A DNA stretch of 64,000 bases from Triticum aestivum. Lineage: Eukaryota; Streptophyta; Magnoliopsida; Poales; Poaceae. This document shows, piece by piece, positions 11,510 to 22,449 of the stretch. Each line of letters begins with the position of its first letter. Within the stretch, counting starts at the first letter, position 1. The DNA lies in the NCBI RefSeq assembly GCF_018294505.1, contig NC_057795.1, positions 522,107,184 to 522,171,183 on the forward strand, in the 5' to 3' direction. Position numbers and translations under genes: made by a program. The notes beneath the pieces were generated by a model. That model was not told the origin of the DNA. It ran no database searches and was given only the letters and a program-made list of their open reading frames with translations.

Positions 11510-13249
11510 TGTTGGAAATATGCCCTAGAGGCAATAATAAAAGTATTATTATATTTCAATGTTCATGATAAATGTCTTTTATTCATGCTATAACTGTATT
11601 ATCCGGAAATCGTAATACACATGTGAATACTTAGACCACAATATGTCCCTGGTGAGCCTCTAGTTGACTAGCTCGTTGTGATCAACAGATCGTCATGGTT
11701 TCCTGACTATGGACATTGGATGTCGTTGATAACGGGATCACATCATTAGGAGAATGATGTGATGGACAAGACCCAATCCTAAGCATAGCATAAAAGATCG
11801 TGTAGTTCGTTTTGCTAGAGCTTTGCCAATGTCAAGTATCTCTTCCTTCGACCATGAGATCGTGTAACTCCCGGATACCGTAAGAGTGCCTTGGGTGTAT
11901 CAAACGTCACAACGTAACTGGGTGACTATAAAGGTGCATTACAGGTATCTCCGAAAGTATCTGTTGGGTTGACACGGATCGAGACTGGGATTTGTCACTC
12001 CGTATGACGGAGAGGTATCTCTGGGCCCACTCGGTAATGCATCATCATAATGAGCTCAATGTGACCAAGGTGTTGGACACGGGATCATGCATTACGGTAC
12101 GAGTAAAGTGACTTGCCGGTAACGAGACTGAACAAGGTATTGGGATACCGACGATCGAGTCTCGGGCAAGTAACGTACCGATTGACAAAGGGAATTGCAT
12201 ACAGGGTTTGATCGAATCCTCGACATCGTGGTTCATCCGATGACAACATCGAGGAGCATGTGGGAGCCATCATGGGTATCCAGATCCCGCTGTTGGTTAT
12301 TGACCTGAGAGCGTCTCGGTCATGTCTGCATGTCTCCCGAACCCGTAGGGTCTACACACTTAAGGTTCGGTGACGCTAGGGTTATTAGGAAGACTAGTAT
12401 GTGACTACCGAATGTTGTTCGGAGTCCCGGATGGGATCCTGGACGTCACGAGGAGCTCCGGAAGGGTCCGGAGGTAAAGATTTATATATGGGAAGTTGTC
12501 AAACGGACACCGGGAAGTTTCGGGGTCATACCGGTATTGTACCGGGGCCACCGGAAGGGTTCCGGGGGTCCACCGGGAGGGGCCACCCCTCCCGGGGGGC
12601 CACATGGGCTGCGTGGGGCAGGGAGCCAGCCCCTGGTGGGCTGGGCGCACCCCCTCCCTTGGGCCCTTGCGCCTAGGGTTGAGGGGGGAACCCTAGAGGG
12701 GGCGCCCCCTTGGCTTGGGGGGCAAGCCACCCTCTCCCCCTCTCCCCTTGGCCGCCGCCCCCCCCCTAGATGGGTTCTAGGGGGCCGGCCCCCTTCTCCC
12801 TTCCCCCTATAAATAGAGGGGTGAGGGGAGGGCAGCCGCACCACCCTCCAAGGCGCAGCCCTCCCCTCCCCAACACCTCTCCTCCTCCGTTGTGTGCTTG
12901 GCGAAGCCCTGTCGGAGTACTGCCTCTCCACCATCACCACGCCGTCGTGCTGCCGGTGGAGCTGTCTTCCTCAACCTCTCCTTCCCCCTTGCTGGATCAA
13001 GAAGGAGGAGACGTCTCCCGTCCCGTACGTGTGTTGAACGCGGAGGTGCTGTCCGTTCAGCACTTGGTCATCGGTGATTCGAATCACGTCGAGTACGACT
13101 CCATCATCACCTTGCAAGCTTCCGCACGCGATCTACAAGTGGTATGTAGATGCAAACTCACTCCCTTGACTCGTTGCTTAGATGAACTCATAGATGGATC
13201 TTGGTGAAACCGTAGGAAAAATTTTAATTTTCTGCAACGTTCCCCAACA
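11510..13249 (+). repeat. 5' LTR of Angela
   Basis: It begins TGTTGG and ends CCAACA. It matches 18544-20282 almost base for base, differing at single positions such as ACACATGTG versus ACACGTGTG and GATCCTGGAC versus GATCCCGGAC. It supplies promoter and R/U5 sequences. Confidence 0.95.
12808..12815 (+). promoter_or_regulatory. TATA box in the Angela 5' LTR
   Basis: TATAAATA lies in a C-rich context (CCCCCTATAAATAGAGGGG) about 440 bp before the LTR end. This is the usual position of the BARE1-type retrotransposon promoter. Confidence 0.7.
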
Positions 13250-13250
13250 G

Positions 13251-13265
13251 TGGCATCATGAGCTA
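13251..13265 (+). other. Primer-binding site of Angela
   Basis: TGGCATCATGAGCT begins two bases after the LTR. It resembles the initiator-Met tRNA primer site TGGTATCAGAGC but carries an extra T and a C for T. Confidence 0.65.
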
Positions 13266-14515
13266 GGTCTATGCGTAGTTCTCTTTGCACGAGTAGAACA
13301 CAATTTTGTTGTGGGCGTGGATTTTGTCATCTTACTTGCCTCTACTAGTCTTTTCTTGCTCAGCGGTATTGTGGGATGAAGCGGCCCGGACCAACCTTAC
13401 ACGTACGCTTACGTGAGACCGGTTCCACCGACTGACATGCACTAGTTGCATAAGGTGGCTGGCGGGTGTCTGTCTCTCCCACTTTAGTTGGAGCGGAATC
13501 GATGAACAGGGCCCTTATGAAGGGTAAATAGAAGTTGACAAAATCACGTTGTGGTGATTCGTAGGTAAGAAAACGTTCTTGCTAGAACCCAATTGCAGCC
13601 ACGTAAAAGATGCAACAACAATTAGAGGACGTCTAACTTGTTTTTGCAGCGATTGATCATGTGATGTGATATGGCCAGAAGTTGTGATGAATGATGAATT
13701 GTGATGTATGAGATCATGTTCTTTGTAATAGGATTCACGACTTGCATGTCGATGAGTATGACAACCGGCAGGAGCCATAGGAGTTGTCTTTATTTTTTGT
13801 ATGACCTGCGTGTCATTGAAGAACGCCATGTAAACTACTTTACTTTATTGCTAAACGTTAGTCATAGAAGTAGAAGTAGTCGTTGGCGTGACAACTTCAT
13901 GAAGACACGATGATGGAGATCATGATGATGGAGATCATGGTGTCAAGCCGGTGACAAGATGATCATGGAGCCCCGAAGATGAAGATCAATGGAGCTATAT
14001 GATATTGGCCATATCATGTCACAACTATATAATTGCATGTGATGTTTATTATGTTTATGCATCTTGTTTACTTAGGACGACGGTAGTAAATAAGATGATC
14101 CCTTACAAAAATTTCAAGAAGTGTTCTCCCCTAACTGTGCACCGTTGCTACAGTTCGTCGCTTCTAAGCACCACGTGATGATCGGGTGTGATGGATTCTT
14201 ACGTTCACATACAACGGGTGTAAGACAGTTTTACACAGCGAAAACACTTAGGGTTAACTTGACGAGCCTAGCATGTGCAGACATGGCCTCGGAACACGGA
14301 GACCGAAAGGTCGAACACGAGTCGTATGGAAGATACGATCAACATGAGAATGTTCACCGACGATGACTAGTCCGTCTCACGTGATGATCGGACACGGCCT
14401 AGTCGACTCGGATCGTGTAACACTTAGATGACTAAAGGGATGTCTAATCTGAGTGGGAGTTCATAATTTGATTAGAACTTTATTATCATGAACTTAGTCT
14501 AAAACCTTTGCAAAT
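13266..14515 (+). other. Angela untranslated leader
   Basis: About 1.25 kb separates the primer site from the gag start. It holds no long plus-strand frame. Such a long leader is normal for BARE1-type elements, where it would carry packaging and translation signals. Confidence 0.7.
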
Positions 14516-17500
14516 ATGTCTTGTAGATCAATGGCCAACGCTAATGTCAACATGAACTTCAACGCGTTCCTAGAGAAAACCAAGCTGAAAGATGATGGCA
14601 GCAACTATACGGACTGGGTCCGGAACCTGAGGATCATCCTCATAGCTGCCAGGAAACAATATGTCCTAGAAGGACCGCTAGGTGACGCTCCCGTCCCAGA
14701 GAACCAAGACATTATGAATGCTTGGCAGTCTCGTGCTGATGATTACTCCCTCGTTCAGTGCGGCATGCTTTACAGCTTAGAACCGGGGCTCCAAAAGCGT
14801 TTTGAGCACCACGGAGCATATGAGATGTTCGAAGAGCTGAAACTAGTTTTCCAAGCTCATGCCCGGGTCGAGAGATATGATGTCTCCGACAAGTTCTACA
14901 GTTGTAAGATGGAGGAAAACAGTTCTGTCAGTGAGCACATCCTGAAGATGTCTGGGTTGCACAACCGTATGACCCAGCTGAACATTAACCTCCCAGATGA
15001 GGCGGTCATTGACAGAATCCTCCAGTCGCTCCCACCAAGCTACAAGAGCTTTGTGATGAACTACAACATGCAGGGGATGGAAAAGACCATTCCTGAAGTG
15101 TTCTCGATGCTGAAGTCAGCAGAGGCTGAAATCAAGAAAGAACATCAAGTGTTGATGGTCAATAAGACCACTAAGTTCAAGAAGGGCAAGGGTAAGAAGA
15201 ACTTCAAGAAGGACGGCAAGGAGGTTGCCGCGCCTGGTAAGCCAGTTACCGGGAAGAAGTCAAAGAATGGACCCAAGCCTGAGACTGAGTGCTTTTATTG
15301 CAAGGGGAAGGGTCACTGGAAGCGGAACTGCCCCAAATACTTAGCGGATAAGAAGGCCGGCAACACCAAAGGTATATTTGATATACATGTGATTGATGTG
15401 TACCTTACCAGTACTCGTAGTAACTCCTGGGTATTTGATACCGGTGCCGTTGCTCATATTTGTAACTCACAGCAGGAGCTGCGGAATAAACGGAGACTGG
15501 CGAAGGACGAGGTGACTATGCGCGTCGGGAATGGTTCCAGAGTCGATGTGATCGCCGTCGGCACGCTGCCTCTACATTTACCTACGGGATTAGTTTTGAA
15601 CCTTAATAATTGTTATTTAGTGCCAAGTTTGAGCATGAACATTGTATCTGGATCTCGTTTAATACGAGATGGCTACTCATTTAAGTCTGAGAATAATGGT
15701 TGTTCGATTTATATGAGAGATATGTTTTATGGTCATGCTCCGATGGTCAATGGTTTATTCTTAATGAATCTCGAGCGTAATATTACACATGTTCATAGTG
15801 TAGATGCCAAAAGATGTAAAGTTGATAACGATAGTCCCACATACTTGTGGCACTGCCGCCTTGGTCACATTGGTGTCAAGCGCATGAAGAAGCTCCATGC
15901 TGATGGACTTTTGGAGTCTCTTGATTATGAATCGTTTGACACATGCGAACCATGCCTCTTGGGCAAAATGACCAAGACTCCGTTCTCCGGAACAATGGAG
16001 CGAGCAACCAACTTGTTGGAAATCATACATACCGATGTGTGCGGTCCAATGAGCGTTGAGGCTCGCGGAGGATATCGTTATGTTCTCACTCTCACTGATG
16101 ACTTGAGTAGATATGGGTATGTCTACTTAATGAAACACAAGTCTGAGACCTTTGAAAAGTTCAAGGAATTTCAGAATGAGGTAGAGAATCAACGTGACCG
16201 AAAGATAAAATTCTTACGATCAGATCGTGGAGGAGAATACTTAAGTCACGAATTTGGTACACACTTAAGGAAATGTGGAATCGTTTCACAACTCACGCCG
16301 CCTGGAACACCTCAGCGAAACGGTGTGTCCGAACGTCGTAATCGCACTCTATTGGATATGGTGCGGTCTATGATGTCTCTTACCGATTTACCGCTATCAT
16401 TTTGGGGATACGCTCTAGAGACAGCTACATTCACTTTAAATAGGGCACCGTCTAAATCCGTTGAGACGACACCGTATGAATTATGGTTTGGAAAGAAACC
16501 TAAGCTGTCGTTTCTAAAAGTTTGGGGATGCGATGCTTATGTCAAGAAACTTCAACCTGAAAAGCTCGAACCCAAGTCGGAAAAATGCGTATTCATAGGA
16601 TACCCTAAGGAAACTGTCGGGTATACCTTCTACTTAAGATCCGAAGGCAAGATCTTTGTTGCCAAGAACGGATGCTTTCTGGAAAAAGAGTTTCTCTCGA
16701 AAGAAGTAAGTGGGAGGAAAGTAGAACTCGATGAAGTACTACCTCTTGAACGGGAAAGTGGCGCAGCGCAGGAAACCGTTCCTGTGATGCCCACACCAAC
16801 TGAAGAGGAAAACAATGATGATGATCAAGGTACTTCGGATCAAGTTACTACTGAACTTCGTAGGTCCACAAGGACACGTTCCGCACCAGAGTGGTACGGC
16901 AACCCTGTCCTGGAAATCATGTTGTTAGACAACAATGAACCTTCGAACTATGAAGAAGCGATGGCGGGCCCGGATTCCAACAAATGGCTTGAAGCCATGA
17001 AATCCGAGATAGAATCCATGTATGAAAACAAAGTATGGACTTTGACAGACTTGCCCGATGATCGGCGAGCGATAGAAAACAAATGGATTTTTAAGAAGAA
17101 GACGGACGCGGATGGTAATGTTACCATCTATAAGGCTCGACTTGTCGCTAAGGGTTATCGACAAGTTCAAGGGATTGACTACGACGAGACTTTCTCTCCC
17201 GTAGCGAAGCTGAAGTCCGTCCGAATCATGTTAGCAATTGCCGCATACTATGATTATGAGATATGGCAGATGGACGTCAAAACGGCATTCCTTAACGGAC
17301 ATCTTAAGGAAGAGCTGTATATGATGCAGCCGGAAGGTTTTGTCGATCCTCGGAACGCTAACAAAGTATGCAAGCTCCAGCGATCCATTTATGGACTGGT
17401 GCAAGCATCTCGGAGTTGGAACATTCGCTTTGATGAGATGATCAAAGCGTTTGGGTTTATGCAGACTTATGGAGAAGCCTGCGTTTACAAGAAAGTGAGT

Positions 17501-18511
17501 GGGAGCTCTGTAGCATTTCTCATATTATATGTAGATGACATACTCTTGATGGGAAATAATATAGAATTTCTGGACAGCATTAAGGCCTACTTGAATAAGT
17601 GTTTTTCAATGAAGGACCTTGGAGAAGCTGCTTATATATTAGGCATCAAGATCTATAGAGATAGATCGAGACGCCTCATAGGTCTTTCACAAAGCACATA
17701 CCTTGATAAGATTTTGAAGAGGTTCAAAATGGATCAGTCCAAGAAGGGGTTCTTGCCTATGTTACAAGGTGTGAGACTGAGCTCGGCTCAGTCACCGACC
17801 ACGGCAAAAGATAAAGAAGAGATGAGTGTCATCCCCTATGCTTCAGCCATAGGATCTATTATGTATGCCATGCTGTGTACCAGACCCGATGTAAACCTTG
17901 CCGTAAGTTTGGTAGCAAGATACCAAAGTAATCCCGGCAAGGAACACTGGACAGCGGTCAAGAATATCCTGAAGTACCTGAAAAGGACGAAGGACATGTT
18001 TCTCGTTTATGGAGGAGACGAAGAGCTCGTCGTAAAGGGTTACGTCGACGCTAGCTTCGACTCAGATCTGGATGACTCTAAGTCACAAACCGGATACGTG
18101 TATATGTTGAATGGTGGAGCAGTAAGCTGGTGCAGCTGCAAGCAGAGCGTCGTGGCGGGATCTACGTGTGAAGCGGAGTACATGGCAGCCTCGGAGGCAG
18201 CGCATGAAGCGATTTGGGTGAAGGAGTTCATCACCGACCTAGGAGTCATACCCAATGCGTCGGGGCCGATCAAACTCTTCTGTGACAACACTGGAGCTAT
18301 TGCCCTCGCCAAGGAGCCCAGGTTTCACAAGAAGACCAGGCACATCAAGCGTCGTTTCAACTCCATCCGTGAAAATGTTCAAGATGGAGACATAGAGATT
18401 TGCAAAGTGCACACGGATCTGAATGTCGCAGATCCGCTGACTAAACCTCTCTCGCGTGCAAAACATGATCAACACCAGAACTCTATGGGTGTTCGATTCA
18501 TCACAATGTAA
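14516..18511 (+). CDS. Copia gag-pol polyprotein, intact, 1331 aa
   Basis: Single open frame from ATG encoding the capsid and enzymes of a Copia retrotransposon. Gag occupies about residues 1-250, followed by a lysine-rich basic stretch and a CCHC zinc knuckle (C259-X2-C-X4-H-X4-C272). The aspartic protease active site is DTGA (D308). The integrase has an HHCC-type zinc region (H446 to C480) and a DD35E triad at D507, D570 and E606. Reverse transcriptase carries YVDD at 1005-1008. RNase H has acidic residues at D1178, E1219 and D1257. The order protease-integrase-RT-RNase H is diagnostic of Copia. No stop or frameshift was found. Another possible start is the next ATG seven codons in (Met-Ala-Asn-Ala), the more usual Angela start. 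Expression would come from the 5' LTR. Confidence 0.95.
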   Translation: MSCRSMANANVNMNFNAFLEKTKLKDDGSNYTDWVRNLRIILIAARKQYVLEGPLGDAPVPENQDIMNAWQSRADDYSLVQCGMLYSLEPGLQKRFEHHGAYEMFEELKLVFQAHARVERYDVSDKFYSCKMEENSSVSEHILKMSGLHNRMTQLNINLPDEAVIDRILQSLPPSYKSFVMNYNMQGMEKTIPEVFSMLKSAEAEIKKEHQVLMVNKTTKFKKGKGKKNFKKDGKEVAAPGKPVTGKKSKNGPKPETECFYCKGKGHWKRNCPKYLADKKAGNTKGIFDIHVIDVYLTSTRSNSWVFDTGAVAHICNSQQELRNKRRLAKDEVTMRVGNGSRVDVIAVGTLPLHLPTGLVLNLNNCYLVPSLSMNIVSGSRLIRDGYSFKSENNGCSIYMRDMFYGHAPMVNGLFLMNLERNITHVHSVDAKRCKVDNDSPTYLWHCRLGHIGVKRMKKLHADGLLESLDYESFDTCEPCLLGKMTKTPFSGTMERATNLLEIIHTDVCGPMSVEARGGYRYVLTLTDDLSRYGYVYLMKHKSETFEKFKEFQNEVENQRDRKIKFLRSDRGGEYLSHEFGTHLRKCGIVSQLTPPGTPQRNGVSERRNRTLLDMVRSMMSLTDLPLSFWGYALETATFTLNRAPSKSVETTPYELWFGKKPKLSFLKVWGCDAYVKKLQPEKLEPKSEKCVFIGYPKETVGYTFYLRSEGKIFVAKNGCFLEKEFLSKEVSGRKVELDEVLPLERESGAAQETVPVMPTPTEEENNDDDQGTSDQVTTELRRSTRTRSAPEWYGNPVLEIMLLDNNEPSNYEEAMAGPDSNKWLEAMKSEIESMYENKVWTLTDLPDDRRAIENKWIFKKKTDADGNVTIYKARLVAKGYRQVQGIDYDETFSPVAKLKSVRIMLAIAAYYDYEIWQMDVKTAFLNGHLKEELYMMQPEGFVDPRNANKVCKLQRSIYGLVQASRSWNIRFDEMIKAFGFMQTYGEACVYKKVSGSSVAFLILYVDDILLMGNNIEFLDSIKAYLNKCFSMKDLGEAAYILGIKIYRDRSRRLIGLSQSTYLDKILKRFKMDQSKKGFLPMLQGVRLSSAQSPTTAKDKEEMSVIPYASAIGSIMYAMLCTRPDVNLAVSLVARYQSNPGKEHWTAVKNILKYLKRTKDMFLVYGGDEELVVKGYVDASFDSDLDDSKSQTGYVYMLNGGAVSWCSCKQSVVAGSTCEAEYMAASEAAHEAIWVKEFITDLGVIPNASGPIKLFCDNTGAIALAKEPRFHKKTRHIKRRFNSIRENVQDGDIEICKVHTDLNVADPLTKPLSRAKHDQHQNSMGVRFITM

Positions 18512-18532
18512 CTAGATTGGTGACTCTAGTGC

Positions 18533-18543
18533 AAGTGGGAGAC
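18533..18543 (+). other. Polypurine tract of Angela
   Basis: AAGTGGGAGAC directly precedes the 3' LTR. This is the plus-strand priming site expected for the family (GCAAGTGGGAGAC). Confidence 0.85.
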
Positions 18544-20282
18544 TGTTGGAAATATGCCCTAGAGGCAATAATAAAAGTATTATTATATTTCAATGTTCAT
18601 GATAAATGTCTTTTATTCATGCTATAACTGTATTATCCGGAAATCGTAATACACGTGTGAATACTTAGACCACAATATGTCCCTGGTGAGCCTCTAGTTG
18701 ACTAGCTCGTTGTGATCAACAGATAGTCATGGTTTCCTGACTATGGACATTGGATGTCGTTGATAACGGGATCACATCATTAGGAGAATGATGTGATGGA
18801 CAAGACCCAATCCTAAGCATAGCATAAAAGATCGTGTAGTTCGTTTTGCTAGAGCTTTGCCAATGTCAAGTATCTCTTCCTTCGACCATGAGATCGTGTA
18901 ACTCCCGGATACCGTAAGAGTGCCTTGGGTGTATCAAACGTCACAACGTAACTGGGTGACTATAAAGGTGCATTACAGGTATCTCCGAAAGTATCTGTTG
19001 GGTTGACACGGATCGAGACTGGGATTTGTCACTCCGTATGACGGAGAGGTATCTCTGGGCCCACTCGGTAATGCATCATCATAATGAGCTCAATGTGACC
19101 AAGGTGTTGGACACGGGATCATGCATTACGGTACGAGTAAAGTGACTTGCCGGTAACGAGACTGAACAAGGTATTGGGATACCGACGATCGAGTCTCGGG
19201 CAAGTAACGTACCGATTGACAAAGGGAATTGTATACAGGGTTTGATCGAATCCTCGACATCGTGGTTCATCCGATGACAACATCGAGGAGCATGTGGGAG
19301 CCATCATGGGTATCCAGATCCCGCTGTTGGTTATTGACCTGAGAGCGTCTCGGTCATGTCTGCATGTCTCCCGAACCCGTAGGGTCTACACACTTAAGGT
19401 TCGGTGACGCTAGGGTTATTAGGAAGACTAGTATGTGACTACCGAATGTTGTTCGGAGTCCCGGATGGGATCCCGGACGTCACGAGGAGCTCCGGAAGGG
19501 TCCGGAGGTAAAGATTTATATATGGGAAGTTGTCAAACGGACACCGGGAAGTTTCGGGGTCATACCGGTATTGTACCGGGGCCACCGGAAGGGTTCCGGG
19601 GGTCCACCGGGAGGGGCCACCCCTCCCGGGGGGCCACATGGGCTGCGTGGGGCAGGGAGCCAGCCCCTGGTGGGCTGGGCGCACCCCCTCCCTTGGGCCC
19701 TTGCGCCTAGGGTTGAGGGGGGAACCCTAGAGGGGGCGCCCCCTTGGCTTGGGGGGCAAGCCACCCTCTCCCCCTCTCCCCTTGGCCGCCGCCCCCCCCT
19801 AGATGGGTTCTAGGGGGCCGGCCCCCTTCTCCCTTCCCCCTATAAATAGAGGGGTGAGGGGAGGGCAGCCGCACCACCCTCCAAGGCGCAGCCCTCCCCT
19901 CCCCAACACCTCTCCTCCTCCGTTGTGTGCTTGGCGAAGCCCTGTCGGAGTACTGCTTCTCCACCATCACCACGCCGTCGTGCTGCCGGTGGAGCTGTCT
20001 TCCTCAACCTCTCCTTCCCCCTTGCTGGATCAAGAAGGAGGAGACGTCTCCCGTCCCGTACGTGTGTTGAACGCGGAGGTGCTGTCCGTTCAGCACTTGG
20101 TCATCGGTGATTCGAATCACGTCGAGTACGACTCCATCATCACCTTGCAAGCTTCCGCACACGATCTACAAGTGGTATGTAGATGCAAACTCACTCCCTC
20201 GACTCGTTGCTTAGATGAACTCATAGATGGATCTTGGTGAAACCGTAGGAAAATTTTTAATTTTCTGCAACGTTCCCCAACA
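18544..20282 (+). repeat. 3' LTR of Angela
   Basis: Near-identical partner of 11510-13249. It has the same TATAAATA box at 19841-19848 and ends CCCCAACA, followed by the CACAA duplication. Confidence 0.95.
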
Positions 20283-20287
20283 CACAA
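20283..20287. other. Right target-site duplication of Angela, CACAA
   Basis: Exact copy of 11505-11509 immediately after the 3' LTR. Confidence 0.95.
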
Positions 20288-20862
20288 GGCATTCCTCCGG
20301 TATCCGGGAGTTGCATAATCTCATAGTCGAAGGAATATGTATTTGACATGAATAAAGCAATAGCAATAAAACTTGAACGATCATTATGCTAAGCTAATGG
20401 ATGGGTCTTGTCCACCACATCATTCTCCTAATGATGTGATCTCATTATCAAATGACAACTCATGTCCATGGTTAGGAAATCTTAACCATCTTTGATCAAC
20501 GAGTTAGTCTAGTAGAGGCTCACTAGGGACACATGGTTTGTTTATGTATTCACACATGTATTAAGGTTTCCGATCAATACAATTCTAGCATTAATAAACC
20601 TTTATCATGAATAAGAAAACATAAAATAACAACTTTATTATTGCATCTAGGGAATATTTCCTTCAGTTTCCCACTTGCACTAGAGTCAATAATTTAGTTC
20701 ATATCATCATGTGATTAACACCCATAGTTCACATCGCCATGTGACCAACACCCAAAGAATTTACTAGAGTCAATAATCTAGTTCACATCGCGATATTATT
20801 AACACCCAAAAAGTACTAAGGTGTGATCATATTTTGCTTGTGAGACAGGTTTAGTCAACCTA
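20283..20862 (-). mobile_element. 3' end of a minus-strand Copia element (LTR part plus internal end)
   Basis: Read on the minus strand, 20862 to about 20668 is the 3' internal end with a GTGCAAGTGGGAAAC polypurine tract. After this an LTR begins CTGAAGGAAATATTCCCTAG and runs to 20283, where Angela interrupts it. It is related to but distinct from Angela (TGAAGGAAATA versus TGTTGGAAATA start). The rest of the LTR survives only as the 11 bp stub at 11499. Confidence 0.7.
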
Positions 20863-21019
20863 GCGCTTGACGAAGCGCCCGTTCGCTTCTCTCGCCCTCT
20901 TTCTCTCCCAATTCAGGCGTGATTTGGCTCGATGTCCTATATACACATGCAATCCTTGTAAACTTAGATGGAGGGAGTATCTATGATACTCCCATTACGG
21001 GCCTCCTACTAGTATCATA

Positions 21020-21603
21020 CTCCCTCCGTCTCGGTGCATTAGGCATTTAATGAAAATTAAATAAGCCCAAAACTCTAAGGCGTGAAATAGTACTAGTTGC
21101 ATGCATATTATTTAAACCCCATTTATCAATTGGAGGACCAATGTATGCAATTTCTGCGGCATGCTATTGGGACTTGAAGAGGTTTTCTAATTAATAGCAC
21201 GTTTTTAGTTGAGGCTACTCATAGTGGGGAGTATCACATACTAGTATCATGCATATGATACTAGTGTATGATACTACCTCCATAGTGCATAGTATTATAG
21301 ATTAGTATCATAGATGATCATATTTAGTACCATGCAAGACACAAAGTAGCATAGCATTTAACATGAAACGATGTCTACCTATGTTACTCTAACCTTCTCT
21401 ATCTTCTTTAATTGTTTGCCACATAAGCATATTTGCTAGTCCCAATTGCATGATACCGGTTATGTTACCTCCACCATGGCCAGCCCGAGAAAAAATTATG
21501 TGATTGGCTTCATCCATAATTTAATTTTTTTCCTAGCCCAATCTCTTTGCTCCTAGGTTGCAGTGCACCTTCTAAGATTCCAAATGCACCTAGACGGAGG
21601 GAG
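21020..21603. mobile_element. Stowaway-type (Mariner) MITE carrying a nested Tourist-like MITE
   Basis: The terminal inverted repeats are CTCCCTCCGTCTCGGTGCATT and, reading inward from the right, CTCCCTCCGTCTAGGTGCATT. The flanking TA at 21018-21019 is repeated at 21604-21605. The element is longer than usual because a second MITE sits inside it. Confidence 0.8.
21213..21485. mobile_element. Inner Tourist/Harbinger-like MITE
   Basis: Begins GGCTACTCATAGTGGGGAGTA and ends CCTCCACCATGGCCAGCC, which are imperfect inverted repeats of one another. The sequence matches the outer split copy. This family is common in Triticeae introns and gene flanks. Confidence 0.65.
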
Positions 21604-22010
21604 TACATATGGTGCTAGTGTATAATACTATCTTCATAGTGCATAGTATCATATAATAGTATTATAGATTATCTTATTTGTTGACATGCATGACACAAAG
21701 TAGCATAATATTTAATATGATATGGTATTTATCTATGTTACTCTAACCGTCTCTCTTCTTTAATTCTCTGCCACATCAGCGTGTTTGCTATTTCCAAATG
21801 CATGATACTAGCTAAGATACCACCACTATGACCAGCCTAAAGATTTTTGGCTCGACAAACAAGCATACGCATAATCACAGTAACAAGCGAGTACATATAA
21901 ATCACACTAACGAGCGCATACAAGTATATACATGGTCATATTGTTAGGAGCCCTCCTACCATCACGTGCTTAGGCTGGCCTGGCCCATTCGGGAACCACC
22001 AAGGCGATAA

Positions 22011-22444
22011 GAGCATCTATAGCCGGACGGCTCAAACCATCTTTCATATGTCTGTGGGCACGTCCGGTCAGTGACCAGATAGGAGAAAAAAAAGTGACCC
22101 AACCGAACCCTTCATATCGTCCCTATACGTCCGGACTGTCCGTGAACCCTCATATCCATCTCAAATGTAGGGAGGATATGAGAGTTCATGGACGCGCCTG
22201 GACGCGCCCGATCAGTCCGCCACCTAGGACGCGGCCACATCCCGGACCACCTTTTCTCTTTCTCTTTCTCTCTCTTCATTTTCACCAATCACATGCAAGT
22301 GACCGGATATATGAGGAAGAAAATAAGGATTGTGGCTGCGCGAACGGACAAATAGGGGCTCAACATGGACATGCCCGGTCACTGACTAAGCGCAACCATG
22401 GGCGTTTGAGGGGTCGAATTAATGGTATGTGGTTGTAGATGCTC
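22011..22444. mobile_element. Harbinger-type MITE with TAA target duplication
   Basis: The inverted ends are GAGCATCTATAGCCGGA on the left and GTTGTAGATGCTC on the right. TAA occurs at 22008-22010 and again at 22445-22447. The interior contains CGTCCGGTCAGTGACC-like phrases in both orientations. A related copy lies at 28019-28466. Confidence 0.75.
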
Positions 22445-22449
22445 TAAGA

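Larger units (their letters stand above)
11510..20282 (+). mobile_element. Complete Angela/BARE1/WIS-type Copia retrotransposon (8773 bp)
   Basis: The full structure is present: 5' LTR (1740 bp), primer-binding site, leader, one open gag-pol frame, polypurine tract, 3' LTR (1739 bp) and a perfect 5 bp target duplication. The two LTRs differ by about eight substitutions and a one-base length change in a C run, by my manual alignment. That is about 0.5 percent, so the insertion is young. The LTR start TGTTGGAAATATGCCCTAG and the end CGTTCCCCAACA are those of the Triticeae BARE1/WIS/Angela group. Both LTRs and the polyprotein are intact, so the element may be autonomous. Confidence 0.95.
20995..21837. 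mobile_element. Tourist-like MITE split by a Stowaway MITE
   Basis: The outer pieces (about 20995-21017 and 21606-21837) join into one copy of the element that also lies whole at 21213-21485. They share CTACTAGTATCAT, GTATAATACTA, CTTCATAGTGCATAGTAT, GCATGACACAAAGTAGCAT and a CCACTATGACCAGCC end. The left terminus is unclear. Confidence 0.55.

Noticed and set aside
12482..12940. Frames of up to 152 codons inside the Angela LTRs
   Set aside because: They lie in the GC-rich U3/R part of the LTR, recur in both LTRs and in the minus-strand copies, and are composition-driven.
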